Shown here: positions 1-16,611 of the stretch, piece after piece
How the letters are laid out: every line of letters begins with the position of its first letter
Position numbering within the stretch: the first letter of the stretch is position 1
Origin: Euonymus europaeus
Lineage: Eukaryota > Streptophyta > Magnoliopsida > Celastrales > Celastraceae
DNA: 64,000 bases
Reading direction: 5' to 3'
Assembly: GCA_963580455.1 (NCBI GenBank)
Contig: OY756958.1
Location: 2,802,501 to 2,866,500 of the forward strand
The notes under the pieces: generated by a model
Seen by the model: only the letters and a program-made list of their open reading frames with translations
The model's database searches: none
What the model was told of the DNA's origin: nothing
Program-made: the position numbers and the translations under genes

Positions 1-6489
<6,489 letters not shown>

Positions 6490-6707
6490 AATCCCCGGCT
6501 TAGCGTGCTAGGGTTTCGATTTCGAAAATTGGAAAGAAGACGCCTGGTTTCAATAAGTTGCAGAGGAAGGATCAAAAGATCATGGAGAGAGGGAGAGATA
6601 AGAGAGAGAGTGGGAAGCTCGGGAGAGCTTGATTTAGGATATGAGTGAGTGAGAGAGGGATTCACAGATTGGTCAAATTAGGGGAGAGACACAGAGAGAG
6701 ACGCTGC

Positions 6708-6720
6708 AACGGGCGGGAAT
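6708..6720 (-). promoter_or_regulatory. E2F-like and MSA-like motifs upstream of RUNKEL
   Basis: Read on the minus strand, TTCCCGCC (6713-6720) fits the E2F consensus TTSSCGSS and lies directly beside CCGTT (6708-6712), the complement of the mitosis-specific activator core AACGG. They sit about 220 bases before the start codon. The leader between them and the ATG is GA-rich. Mitotic expression would suit a cytokinesis gene, but the motifs are short and could be chance. Confidence 0.35.
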
Positions 6721-6799
6721 TTGAATTGCTGTTTCGAAAGAAAACTTGCGGCTTAAGGGGACTACAATAATACAATACTAATTTTAACTCTCCAATACA

Positions 6800-7815
6800 A
6801 TACTAATTTTAATTAGTGTTTGTTTAATGGAGACATTATATATTATTGGTATGTGTATTTTTGTTGATGTGTTTATATTGGGAGATATATTTTGTTGATA
6901 TAATGGTATTGAGAGATGTGTTTTGGTGGGACTAATCTTGATTTTTGTGTAATTTTGTTGTGGAAAGGATGTAGTAAAGGAAAATAGCTGGTTTGAATAA
7001 TGGAGAAAAAAAAAATTATATTGAGAGATGTATTTTGCTGATGTGGCTGTATTGGAATATGTGTTTTGTTAATATAACTGTATTGAAAAATGTGTGTGCT
7101 TTGAATTTTTGTGTGATAAAAGTGAGGTCCACAAATCATTTTAATGGGGACAACAATATATAAATCATTGCATGTGCTCTTACATAAGGCTTATTTGTTG
7201 GGCCATCAAATTCAAATGGAATCCACTTTTATCTCATAAAAATACAACTTTCAATAAGATTAAATCAACAAAACACATATTTCAATACATCTACATCATC
7301 AAAACACATCTTCAAATACTGTCACATCAACAAAACACATCTCCCAATACAAAATCATTATCCAACCATCTACACTTTCATTCTCTCATCCATTCTCAAA
7401 CAAAATTAAACTAAAATTTATAATAGGTCTCACATCTTTTACAAAAAGTAATCACATCATCATCCATATCACCAAAATACATATCTCAATACACATTCTC
7501 ATACATTATCAATTCCCCATTAAAAATGTCTTATTGGATTTGCTCTAAAAAGAGATTTCACATTTTTTTTTATCAAAATACATCTCTTAATATAATTATA
7601 TCAATAAAATACATCTTTCAATACAATTGTTTCCCTCCTCATTAGTCAGGGCACCAACATTACATTCATCAATCTTTTTCTCACTAAAACAAATAGTGGG
7701 TCCTCCTTCTATCACCCAAATAGTCAAGTCACATCAGCAAAATACACAAGCACATCAACAAACACATATTACAATACTCACACATTAACTAATAACACTA
7801 ATGTCCCAAACAAAT
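6800..7815. mobile_element. Nest of AT-rich foldback (MITE-like) repeats
   Basis: The left part repeats a motif close to TATTGAGAGATGTGTTTTG TTGATGT in plus orientation at about 6850-7110. The right part carries the reverse complement many times at about 7240-7800 (CATCAACAAAACACAT and variants). The two halves can fold back on each other over several hundred bases. TTAGTGTTTGTTT near 6816 and its complement AAACAAAT beside AACACTAATG near 7800 look like outer ends. ORFs here are repeat-derived and not genes. No transposase is present, so this is non-autonomous or a nested pair of elements. The same core motif recurs at 61.85-62.1 kb. Confidence 0.6.
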
Positions 7816-8384
7816 AACCACCATTGTGGTTACCCTAATGAAGGTTTTGTATCCAAGTGAGGATTGGTATTTAGCATCAAACAGCAAAACCAAAATCAAT
7901 TTGGTCGATTTTTAAAAAAAAACATATTTTTAACGAAAATCAATCAAAAATCAACATAACATATCAATAACCTATTAAATGGTTTGGTTAAAATATGTCT
8001 AAAAATCGACCGTTAACACTACTACCAATAAGATTCTGTCAGTTAAGTTTGATTAAAGTGGGTAGTTTTAGATCTCCTGTGTGATATGATCAAGTTTGTA
8101 AGTTTTTTTACCAATAATTTTAAACGAAAATTTGAGTTAGTTTAATTTTATCGTAGCCTATGCTCAAATATCAAAAATCTGATTTTTTTTACCATAGCCT
8201 ATGCTCGAATATCAAAATCCGATTTTTTTTCATAAACAAGATAAACGTGTATTTATAATGAGTGGATGGACTTATATGAAGCTAGTGTCTTTATGAAATT
8301 ACTAAAAGACACTGACATATGTGAAACATTAATCTTAAAACTTTTTAGTAGTTAGAAAATGATCCCAAATGGTAGTAAAATCTA

Positions 8385-10052
8385 GAAAAAGAATCATTTT
8401 AGTCCATGTATTTACTAAAAAAGTATAAGAAAGTCCCTTAAATTTAAAATGGGGCAAACGATCCCCTGTACTTTTCATGGTGGAGGAAAAAAGTCATTTT
8501 GTCTATATTTCGTCTAAATGTAACTGACGTGGCTGTTAACAAGTGACTTGGGCATTTAAATAAATATAGGGATGAAGTGAATATGTGAACCATAAATCAG
8601 CTAGAGGAAGAAATCGCGAAGACATAGAGGTGTGCACTGCAGAGAAATAAGAAGCAGAGAACTCAATCGCAGAGAAGGAAGAAGCAAATCCAAGTTAGTC
8701 ATTCTTCTTCCTGTCTTCTTCTTCTTCGTGCAATTCCAGAGGTGAAACCTTGTTTAGCAAACAAAATATCCATCACCCACATGCCATTTGAGCCATCCAT
8801 TCTAATAGAGAGAAGGGCAATGACTACATCAACTTGTGGTGCAAGAGTCACACGTACTTGAGAGCATATGATGTCCTTTCGAACTGTTTCAAGGAGCAAA
8901 CATGTGGCCAAGGAGTGAGCAAGACCATGTTCTTCCTCCAAAAATGAGGAGAATGTCAGGTATACCAAAAAAGAAGAGAAGAAAGAAGCTTCATGAGATT
9001 ATATCTAAAAATAGTCGACAAAAAAAGGAAGAAGTATGACTTGTACTGTCCACAAAAAGAAAGGCCATAATTCAATGAATAATGAATAAGCAATGTTCAG
9101 GAAGAATAGGTTCCAGTAGCCAAGTTAGTGGTTTTATTGCAACTACTACACCAAGGGTGAGTGCCAATAATGAAGGTGTGGGATTAGTGGCCCCAATTCA
9201 ATGACAAAGTGGGAGGACTCCATACGTGGGCCCTTTCCATAAAGATTGCAGGCCAAAAAGCAAGCCATTCAAAAGGACTTTATATGAAATTGGATTGTAA
9301 TCCTTAATGTAAGTGAAATTAGATTTGAATCCTATAATATTTACATTTATTGTGTACCTCATATTAATGTCAATTTGATTGAAGCCTGGAGCATCTATGT
9401 CTCGGGTGATTGATCATGGAAGTAAGACTAACAAGAAAAAGAAATAAGGGCCTAAAGCTGAACAAACTAGTGGATCCAAGTATACAGAGTTTGGGCAGTG
9501 TGTTCACTGAATTTTATTTCCTTTCATTTGTATGTTGTTGGTTGATTTGAATAATGTTGTTGTTTATTTGTTTGATTTGTAAGACGCTTAGTCTTTTTAT
9601 GGATAATGTTTCATGTTGATATTATATTAATCTTTGAAGGATGATGTTTTTATATTATTTATGTTGCTATCACTGTCTAAATTGAAGGGTTGAAATGCCT
9701 CATACTTAAAACTTTCTGGGGCTTCAATGGACCAAACCTTGAAGTACGAGGGCTAGTTTAAAAATGAAACTTAGGATGTATTTTCATTGCTCTTTTTTTG
9801 TGTACAAACACAACATTTACTTTGACATGTGTCTATTTTTAATTGGGTTTTTTCAGGCGTCAGCCACGTCATTATGTATAAAATAACTGAAAAACCACAC
9901 AAGCATGTTAACAGTCACGTTTTGACAAAATATAGACAAAATTGCTTCTTTCCTCCACCATGAGAAGTACTGAGGCTCGTTTGATCCGTTTTAAACTTAA
10001 TGGTGGTACTTGCCATTTTTTGATAAGTATAGGGGATAAAATTTCTTTTTCC
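8385..10052 (+). mobile_element. Degenerate Mutator-like DNA transposon (MULE) with long terminal inverted repeats
   Basis: The left end (GAAAAAGAATCATTTTA from 8385, to about 8555) and the reverse complement of the right end (about 9850-10052) align over roughly 180 bases, sharing CTCATGGTGGAGGAA, TTTTGTCTATATTT and ACGTGGCTG with small changes. AAATCTA borders both ends and may be a decayed target duplication. Inside, the plus strand keeps broken pieces of a MuDR-type transposase C-terminus: YINLWCKSHTYLRAYD near 8822-8870, then in another frame LPPKMRRMSGIPKKKRR near 8931-8980, then MTCTVHKKKGHNSMN near 9038, a zinc knuckle whose second cysteine is now histidine. Frameshifts and stops separate these pieces and the DDE core is missing, so it cannot move itself. 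Confidence 0.75.
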
Positions 10053-11366
10053 TAAATCTACTTCAAAATGTTTAAGAATATAGGTCACCAACAACTTGTA
10101 GAAACTAGGAAGGGTATGACATGAGTTGGAGAACTTGACACTTATATGGTGTCTACCAAAAAAGCTATACAATCAAGTCAATATCATAGTCGAAGTAGTT
10201 CAAGAACATCATAAAGAATGTAATGTATGAATCAAGGACTTTTTTGTTCAAGACTAAAAACTAATTCCAGATTTCAGATTTGATGAGGAACAAAAAGAAT
10301 GAGAAGATTATCCCCTCTTTTGTGGTCTTTATTCACTTTTGTAGATGAGAGATTTTTGGGCATATGTCAAGCGAGTTCTCTTTTTTTGGATACTCGCGCG
10401 AATTTTCCTTGCAATTGCCCAACAAAATATCATCAGTTCTTGCTATTTATGTTCGAGCAAAATGACATCATTTTGCATTTGTGTGTAAAATTGCGTTCGT
10501 GTTTGGTCTTCCATGGCAAGTCCCAATGTAGGTTTATGCTCGCGAGAGTTGGCCAAAATAATTTTGTAAGTCTGCACTGTGATTCATGAATATACTTTTT
10601 CTTGCTTTTTCGTACTGTATGCATTGCAGGTTTATGTTTTTGTTCTACTTTACGTTTCTCACATTTACTTATCTACGTTTCTCCTTTGTTTGTTTGTTTC
10701 TCCGGTTCTGGTGACTGGGGGTGTATACCAGTGAGTTATTCTTTATTTGTAAGCTTTCTTGCTCTTCTTTGAATTTGCTTTGTCTCTTTAGAGTATGTAG
10801 CTCCATAATGGAACTCTTGGATGGGTGTAGTGCTGAATTGAATGCCCAATCTTCTCTTTATCGATCCCTCACTCTTTCTTATGAGATATTGAGGAATTCA
10901 TTCAATTGAAAAACAAAAATAATTGTAATTGCTACTTCAGCGAGTGGATGACTTTTATTGAATTCCAACCCTAAATCCTAAATCTTAAACCATTAGTTCC
11001 AAATTGAATTGTGGTTTAATGAACTAAGTCCCTTTGATTCACCATTGTGTCTGCAGGCCTCAAAGGAAGAAAACCAAGAATTGAAGAATTCTTAAATTCC
11101 AAAAATATGTAAGGCAAGAATGATTCAAGTCTAAGTGTTTCATCAAATATGTTAATTTTAAGCTTAAACTTAAAGATTTTGTTGTTTCTAAAAGCGAAAT
11201 TCTTTTGTTATGCAAAACTTGGATTCTAAGACGTCTCTAAACATCTAATTGTGGAGATATTCTCTGACGGTATCTCCAGAGTCCATTGAACCTCTGTGTT
11301 TTGCGTTTTGTGTTTTAGAATTATCATCTTGTGGGTTATTTTGGTGTTTGTAAATGTTTTATTTAA
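10053..11366. other. Intergenic DNA with a possible gene scrap
   Basis: No complete gene was recognised between the MULE and the LINE. A short reading frame at 10809-10909 (MELLDGCSAELNAQSSLYRS and 13 more residues, then stop) follows an acceptor-like TCTTTAG. A second acceptor, TCTGCAG at about 11056, precedes ASKEENQELKNS and a stop. These could be two relic exons; no donor joins them and I recognise no family. Confidence 0.3.
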
Positions 11367-13678
11367 TTTTTTTTTTTTTGATAAAACGGCTAAGCCACAG
11401 AATATATTGAAAACAAACCTCACCAATGGCGGAGGAAAACCAATGAACAATAGAAAGCCTTCAAGAAGAAGACAAGGATCAAGACAAAAAGATAAAATAA
11501 AACAAAACAACAACCAGCAAAGCCAAACCAGAAGCAAACATTGCTTTATACAACCGATTTTAAAACCTCATGACCATATCAGACTGTCTGCCTACCCCAT
11601 TCTTGGCTAGTAAATCAGCCACAGAATTTTCCTCTCTTAGAATATGTCTTATTTCTACATTTACCAGCTGCAACTTGATGGCGTCGATTGAGTTGGAGAT
11701 TTGCCTGTACTTCCATAGGCTATCATCACCATCCACCGACCAAGCTAAAGCACTTCTAGAGTCTGTCTCAATAATAATTTTCCTCTGAAAATTGTCAACA
11801 CTCCTCATCCAATCCAAAGATAAAACCAAAGCCTTCAATATTGCTCTGAACTCTGCCTCATTAGAGTCAGCTATACCAATGCTACAAGAAAACACACAGA
11901 GATACGATCCTGAATCATCCCTTAGAACTCCTCCAATTCCAGCGGCCCCAGGTTTCCCCATTGCTGAGCCGTCAACATTCCATTTGAAATATCCAGTAGG
12001 CGGATTGGACCATTGTAGATTTCTGTTCCGCATCCCAAGGTTAACAGATTTCCAAGACTTCACCACCTCAGATGATTGCTCAAGTTGCCAGCCATGATAT
12101 GGGAATTTGGTATTCAAGTAGGACAACCAGCAATACAACCTTGAGAAAATGAGTGAAGGAATTGCAGCCCAATTAACCATAATATTTTTGAAAATTAAAT
12201 CATTACGCACCTTCCAAATTGTCCATACAGTGACATAAAAGAGCATCCCCCAAACCTTCTTCTGCAGCCCACCTTTTACTGAGCTACACCAATGCTGAAA
12301 AAGATCCCAGATACTATTCGGTTGACACCAACAAACACCCCACCATTGCATGAGATGATACCATAGAGAAGCTGGGCCAGTGCAATGGCAAAACAAATGA
12401 TTAATGTTTTCAGGAGAGTTTGAGCAAAAGGGGCATATATTATCAACAAGGTGTATCACTCCAATATCAGCCAATCTTTCCCTCGTATTAATTTTTTTTT
12501 GTAGCAAGAGCCATGCAAATATCTCTACTCTTGGAGGCACGAAACCCTTCCACACTTTTGCTAGAGCAGTGATACCATTTATCGGAATGGAGGTGGAAAT
12601 TAACTTATCATATAATGATTTCACAGTGAAATTACCTTTCAGAGTGTAGGTCCACACCAATTTGTCAGGCTTTGAGGGGCAGAAAACTATAGTATTTATA
12701 TATTGCAGCAATTGATCAACTGATTGTTGTTCCCACATGAATAAACGTCTCCTCCATCTGAATCTCCATTCCCACCTGTTTGCAATCCATTCACCCATAC
12801 CAGTTATCACTTCATTTTTCTGGAGAGAGATATTAAACAATCTGCCAAACAGCATAGATAGTGATGAATCTCCAACCCACTTATCCAACCAGAAAAAAGT
12901 ACGACTACCATTTCCAACCATCCTTCTAAAACCATTAGCCGAAGCACATCTCAAACTCTGTTCATGCTCCACAAAAGGGTCATAAATATTTTTCCATACT
13001 TGAGATGCATTTGATGCTACTGGAAGAACATTAAAATCATATCCAAGTCCCCCATATTTTTCTTGGATCACTCTCCTCCACAAAGCTCCTTCCTCCGTTT
13101 TAAATCTCCAAGACCACTTGAATAGTAAAGCCAGGTTCCTACAATGGATATCACCCACACCTAAACCACCAAAAGCCTTGGGCAAAATCACTTTGCTCCA
13201 GCGAACACAATGAATTTTCCTCTTTTCGACATAATTTCCCCACAAAAAGTTTCGTTGCAGCCTATCTAACTGTTTCAAGATGGTGGCTGGGATCTTGAAT
13301 ATAGACATATAAAGCAGGGGGAGACTTGCAAGAGCAGATTTAATCAGAGTTAATCGGCCTCCCATTGATAACATACTTCCCTTCCAAGTTGCAAGCCTCT
13401 CTTTAAATTTTTCCACCATCGGCGCCCATGTCTTACTTCGCTTGACATTTGCACCTAGCGGCAAACCCAAATATTTAATTGGTAGTGATTCCAGCTGAAA
13501 GTAGTATTTCAAAGCCCAATGATCTAGCCTCTCTTGAGATATACCAACTCCAACAAGAGAACTTTTGTGAAAATTGACTCGCAAACCAGATATCAAATGA
13601 AAGCACCTCATTATGTTCTTCACTGCATTTAAAGACTGTTCGTTTCCTTTACAAAACACCAGTGTGTCATCGGCATTT
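11367..13678 (-). mobile_element. 5'-truncated L1-type LINE retrotransposon
   Basis: Read on the minus strand, the element begins inside the reverse-transcriptase motif ADDTLVF at about 13678 and ends in a run of 13 A (13 T on plus, 11367-11379). Only the downstream half of ORF2 remains, and it is open for 699 codons. The insert is about 2.3 kb. Truncation at the 5' side with an A-tail is the usual outcome of target-primed reverse transcription. I could not define a clean target-site duplication. Confidence 0.9.
11560..13659 (-). pseudogene. LINE ORF2 C-terminal fragment (RT end, zf-RVT, RNase H)
   Basis: The 699-residue frame opens just after the reverse-transcriptase ADD motif. Residues 1 to about 150 are the RT thumb/connection (IKYLGLPLGANVKRSKTW, GGRLTLIKSALASLPLLYMS). 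A zinc-binding zf-RVT region follows at about 360-440 (FAWLLLQKKINTRERL, then CPFCSNSPENINHLFCHC). A plant-type RNase H domain fills about 565-690, with NVDGSAMG, NEAEFRAI, IETDS and NSVADLLAKNG supplying the acidic residues. The endonuclease and most RT motifs are lost by truncation, so it is not functional. The long stop-free frame suggests a fairly young insertion. Confidence 0.88.
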
Positions 13679-13907
13679 TCGTGTTAATTTTGCACGTCTA
13701 GTCGTTTGCATGTTTCATGGTTTAACATAATTTTGAGAATTTGAGTGCTTTCTTTATCTAATTTTTTCATCGAATTCCTTTATCTGGTAATATGGATAAA
13801 GCTTCAAGTTTGTTCAGCGATTCATATATATATTGTCACTTGCATGTCTTCTTTATTCAGTTGTTCTCCACTAGCAGTACTGGAAAGTTGTGATGAGGAA
13901 CATTAGC

Positions 13908-14062
13908 TTGCTGATTGTTTTTGATACTTTTTGGTTAATTTTAGCTTTTTTAACTTTTGAGCTTTAATGGTTCACAAATAAATTTGCTGATTGTTTTTGA
14001 TACTTTTTGGTTAATTTTAACTTTTTAACTTTTGAGCTTGAATGGTTCACAAATAAATTTGC
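13908..14062. repeat. 76-bp tandem duplication
   Basis: The unit TTGCTGATTGTTTTTGATAC through AAATAAAT occurs at 13908-13983 and again at 13984-14062, with a single-base length difference and two substitutions. It lies just beyond the LINE. No gene is seen in it. Confidence 0.8.
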
Positions 14063-15440
14063 CTTGTGCATGACAAGTTGTTTGATTATTAATCATATTC
14101 TCTTATTATCAGAGAAAGTTAAGTCAAAGTTATAGTACATTCATAACAAAATACAAGTCCAAATATTTGGACCTAAAATTCGGCCTCAACCTGAAATAAT
14201 TTTTGGACTTGAAATAGTGACTTGACTCATCCATTATTTTTGATAAAGCCTCTGCAAAAAAAATAAAATAAAAAATTATACGGTTAGACTTTTTGGATAA
14301 AGCTAAACTAGGACACAAAACTACCTCCCAATGTCTCTCATAATTCCGAACAAATGTGTAGCCAATTATCTTTTACTCGTATCACTATATTACATGTGAC
14401 AGTAGAAAATTAATAACCTAAAAGCTTGTAAAGTTATCTCTCCTATATATTTTAGTTTTGATGCAACACTAATACAATAATGCTAATGTCGTTGTTCATG
14501 ATACTGCGAGCCTATCAATACGAAACTCGACATCCTTTATTTTACATTGTTCCATTGTGATCAAATTTTGTCTATCATTTTTTATTACTCGATTATACAA
14601 TGGAATCCACCAAGAAAATAGGAACAATAAATTGAGGTTCTAATTTACATTCTCTAAATTTTTGGTAAACATTTTCATTTATTTCTTCTCCACTTTTAAG
14701 CTTTGGACTAACAATTGCATGCTTCATAAGGCTTGCTATTTTGGAGTAATTAAGGGTTAATTATTTCGATCAATTTTTTTTTTGTATTTTGAGTATTGTG
14801 GCGGCTGTATTAATTGCTGAAGAATATTTTAAGTTAGCTTGGTCCTAAATCGTTCTTTTTGTCTTTTAATGAATTATTAGAATTCTAAGTCTCCATTATA
14901 TTAACATGATTATGAAAACGAGGTGTTTTCACATTACTTTTGACGTATTCATTTGTTAAGAAAAAAAAATCTTACAGCCTTTGGGTGGAGAATGATATTA
15001 TAATATATAACAATTTATTACATTCAGTTTAATGAAAAGGTGTTTCCAATGTTCAAAAAATAAAATAAAATTGATTCCCGTTGAAATAAATGTAAGCAAA
15101 GTTAATTTTTTGCCTTTAAAAATACAATTAATTAATTATGAATTTAATTGAATAAATTTTATAGATTCATGAATCTATTGAGGTATAAGATTAATGAGTG
15201 TCCTTAGTGAGTTGCGAGATTATTTTCAAGAACCTATCAAGAATTAAACCAATTATTAAACTTACAAATTATGCTTTATTAGTCATATTTTTAGAAACGA
15301 GATCGTTTTGTCATGTTAAATCTGCCTTGAGGGCGTACTTGTAAATTAATTGAAAAAGAAAAAGGTTCACACGCAAATGGCACTGGCACGTGCGAGATAG
15401 AGCACCCTTTGTCGTTGATTTCTGTATTTCATTTCCTTGT
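14063..15440. other. AT-rich intergenic DNA
   Basis: No reading frame, RNA gene or recognisable repeat was found here. The right end grades into the SPLAYED promoter. Confidence 0.5.
15386..15393 (+). promoter_or_regulatory. G-box palindrome upstream of the SPLAYED leader
   Basis: GCACGTGC contains the CACGTG core bound by plant bHLH and bZIP factors. It lies about 150 bases before the putative leader-exon donor (CGATCAG then GTAAAC at 15543). Position supports a promoter element, but one copy of a six-base core is weak evidence. Confidence 0.35.
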
Positions 15441-15449
15441 GAGGGTTTA

Positions 15450-16611
15450 CAACATCCGTGCTAGCTCTTCTTCTCCGAGTCCATGTAACTAGCTCACCGA
15501 ACAAGCACTCCAAGCAACTTATCGGGTTGGATCTCCGATCAGGTAAACATATTTTTACGCATCAGCGGTTGATAATTGGCATCCGCAGGTTCTATTTGTC
15601 TCCTCTCAGAGAAGTTTCCTGGAGAATGGTTTAAATTTTCTGAGATACTGTGTTTTTTCTTACAATCCTTGTGACTGTTATCAATTTTGGACTTTTAGTT
15701 CGCGTTTCAGCTGAGAAAGACGTAGTTTTGGAGCGGAATATGAAATACCTTAAGTTAGTTGGAGCGATTATTGAAACATACCCCGAATTGCCTTTTCAAT
15801 ATGGAATACTTTATGGATAAATGATGCGAAATCCACAACCCAACAAGTTAACTTTTTGGATTGAATGATACAGCAACTGATCTTAAGAGTCTTCATGTCC
15901 AATTTGTGGGTATAAGTGTCCACATATATATTTGGAAACGCGTGCAATCAGTTGCAGGACTTCTGTTGAATGGAGGATAATTGTAACTTGACGCATTAAT
16001 GATTAAGATAAAAATTGGAGAATCCATGCATCATTAATAGGCAATAGCTTGGTGTGGTGTTATTAAAGAAGTCTAAAAGGCCATGTATGCCTATTTTCTT
16101 TTTGTTGAAGAGCTTGGATGAAACTATTGCCGACACTTTTGGTATTTCTAAGAATGCTTATTGTTTGTATAAGAAAATTTAAGTTTTGGTTGGTTTGGAT
16201 TATTTTATGCTATTCATATATTGCAGTTCCAAGTCTTCTAGATTCCGATCACATGGTTTAATTCCAACAAAATGAATGCTTTTGTTTTCCCTTCTCCCCT
16301 CCTTCAAAAACTTGGATGAATGAATCAGTGAGCTCTATCATTTATGGCAATATGACCAGCTGGTGTATGCTTCGTTGACAACTGCTTTCCTAGAATGAGA
16401 AACATATCATTCTAAGTATTTTCACATCTTCTGTTTATTGTGTCACAACTCACAAAGAAGGTTCTGTGATCATAAGTTCTCCAGATATTTATGGAAGTAC
16501 CACACTTTACATTGTTGAATGGTGGTAAAGCAAGGTAGACTTAACTTTAATATGCTTGGACTATTCACATATTTGATTTTTCTTTTGGTATTGCATTGTA
16601 CTTCAGATGAG
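15450..16611 (+). other. SPLAYED 5' leader with a long leader intron
   Basis: A leader exon is inferred to end at 15542, where CGATCAG meets GTAAAC. The next exon opens after the acceptor CTTCAG at 16601-16606, five bases before the start codon. The intron of about 1.06 kb holds no recognisable feature. The transcription start is not visible and 15450 is only a guess. An ATG at 16519 lies inside this intron and was not taken as the start. Confidence 0.5.

Noticed and set aside
6873..7414. Two reading frames of 80-88 codons on opposite strands
   Set aside because: They consist of the repeated foldback motif and have no protein-like composition.
11226..11610. Overlapping frames of about 100 codons around the T-run
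   Set aside because: They cover the LINE 3' UTR and tail.
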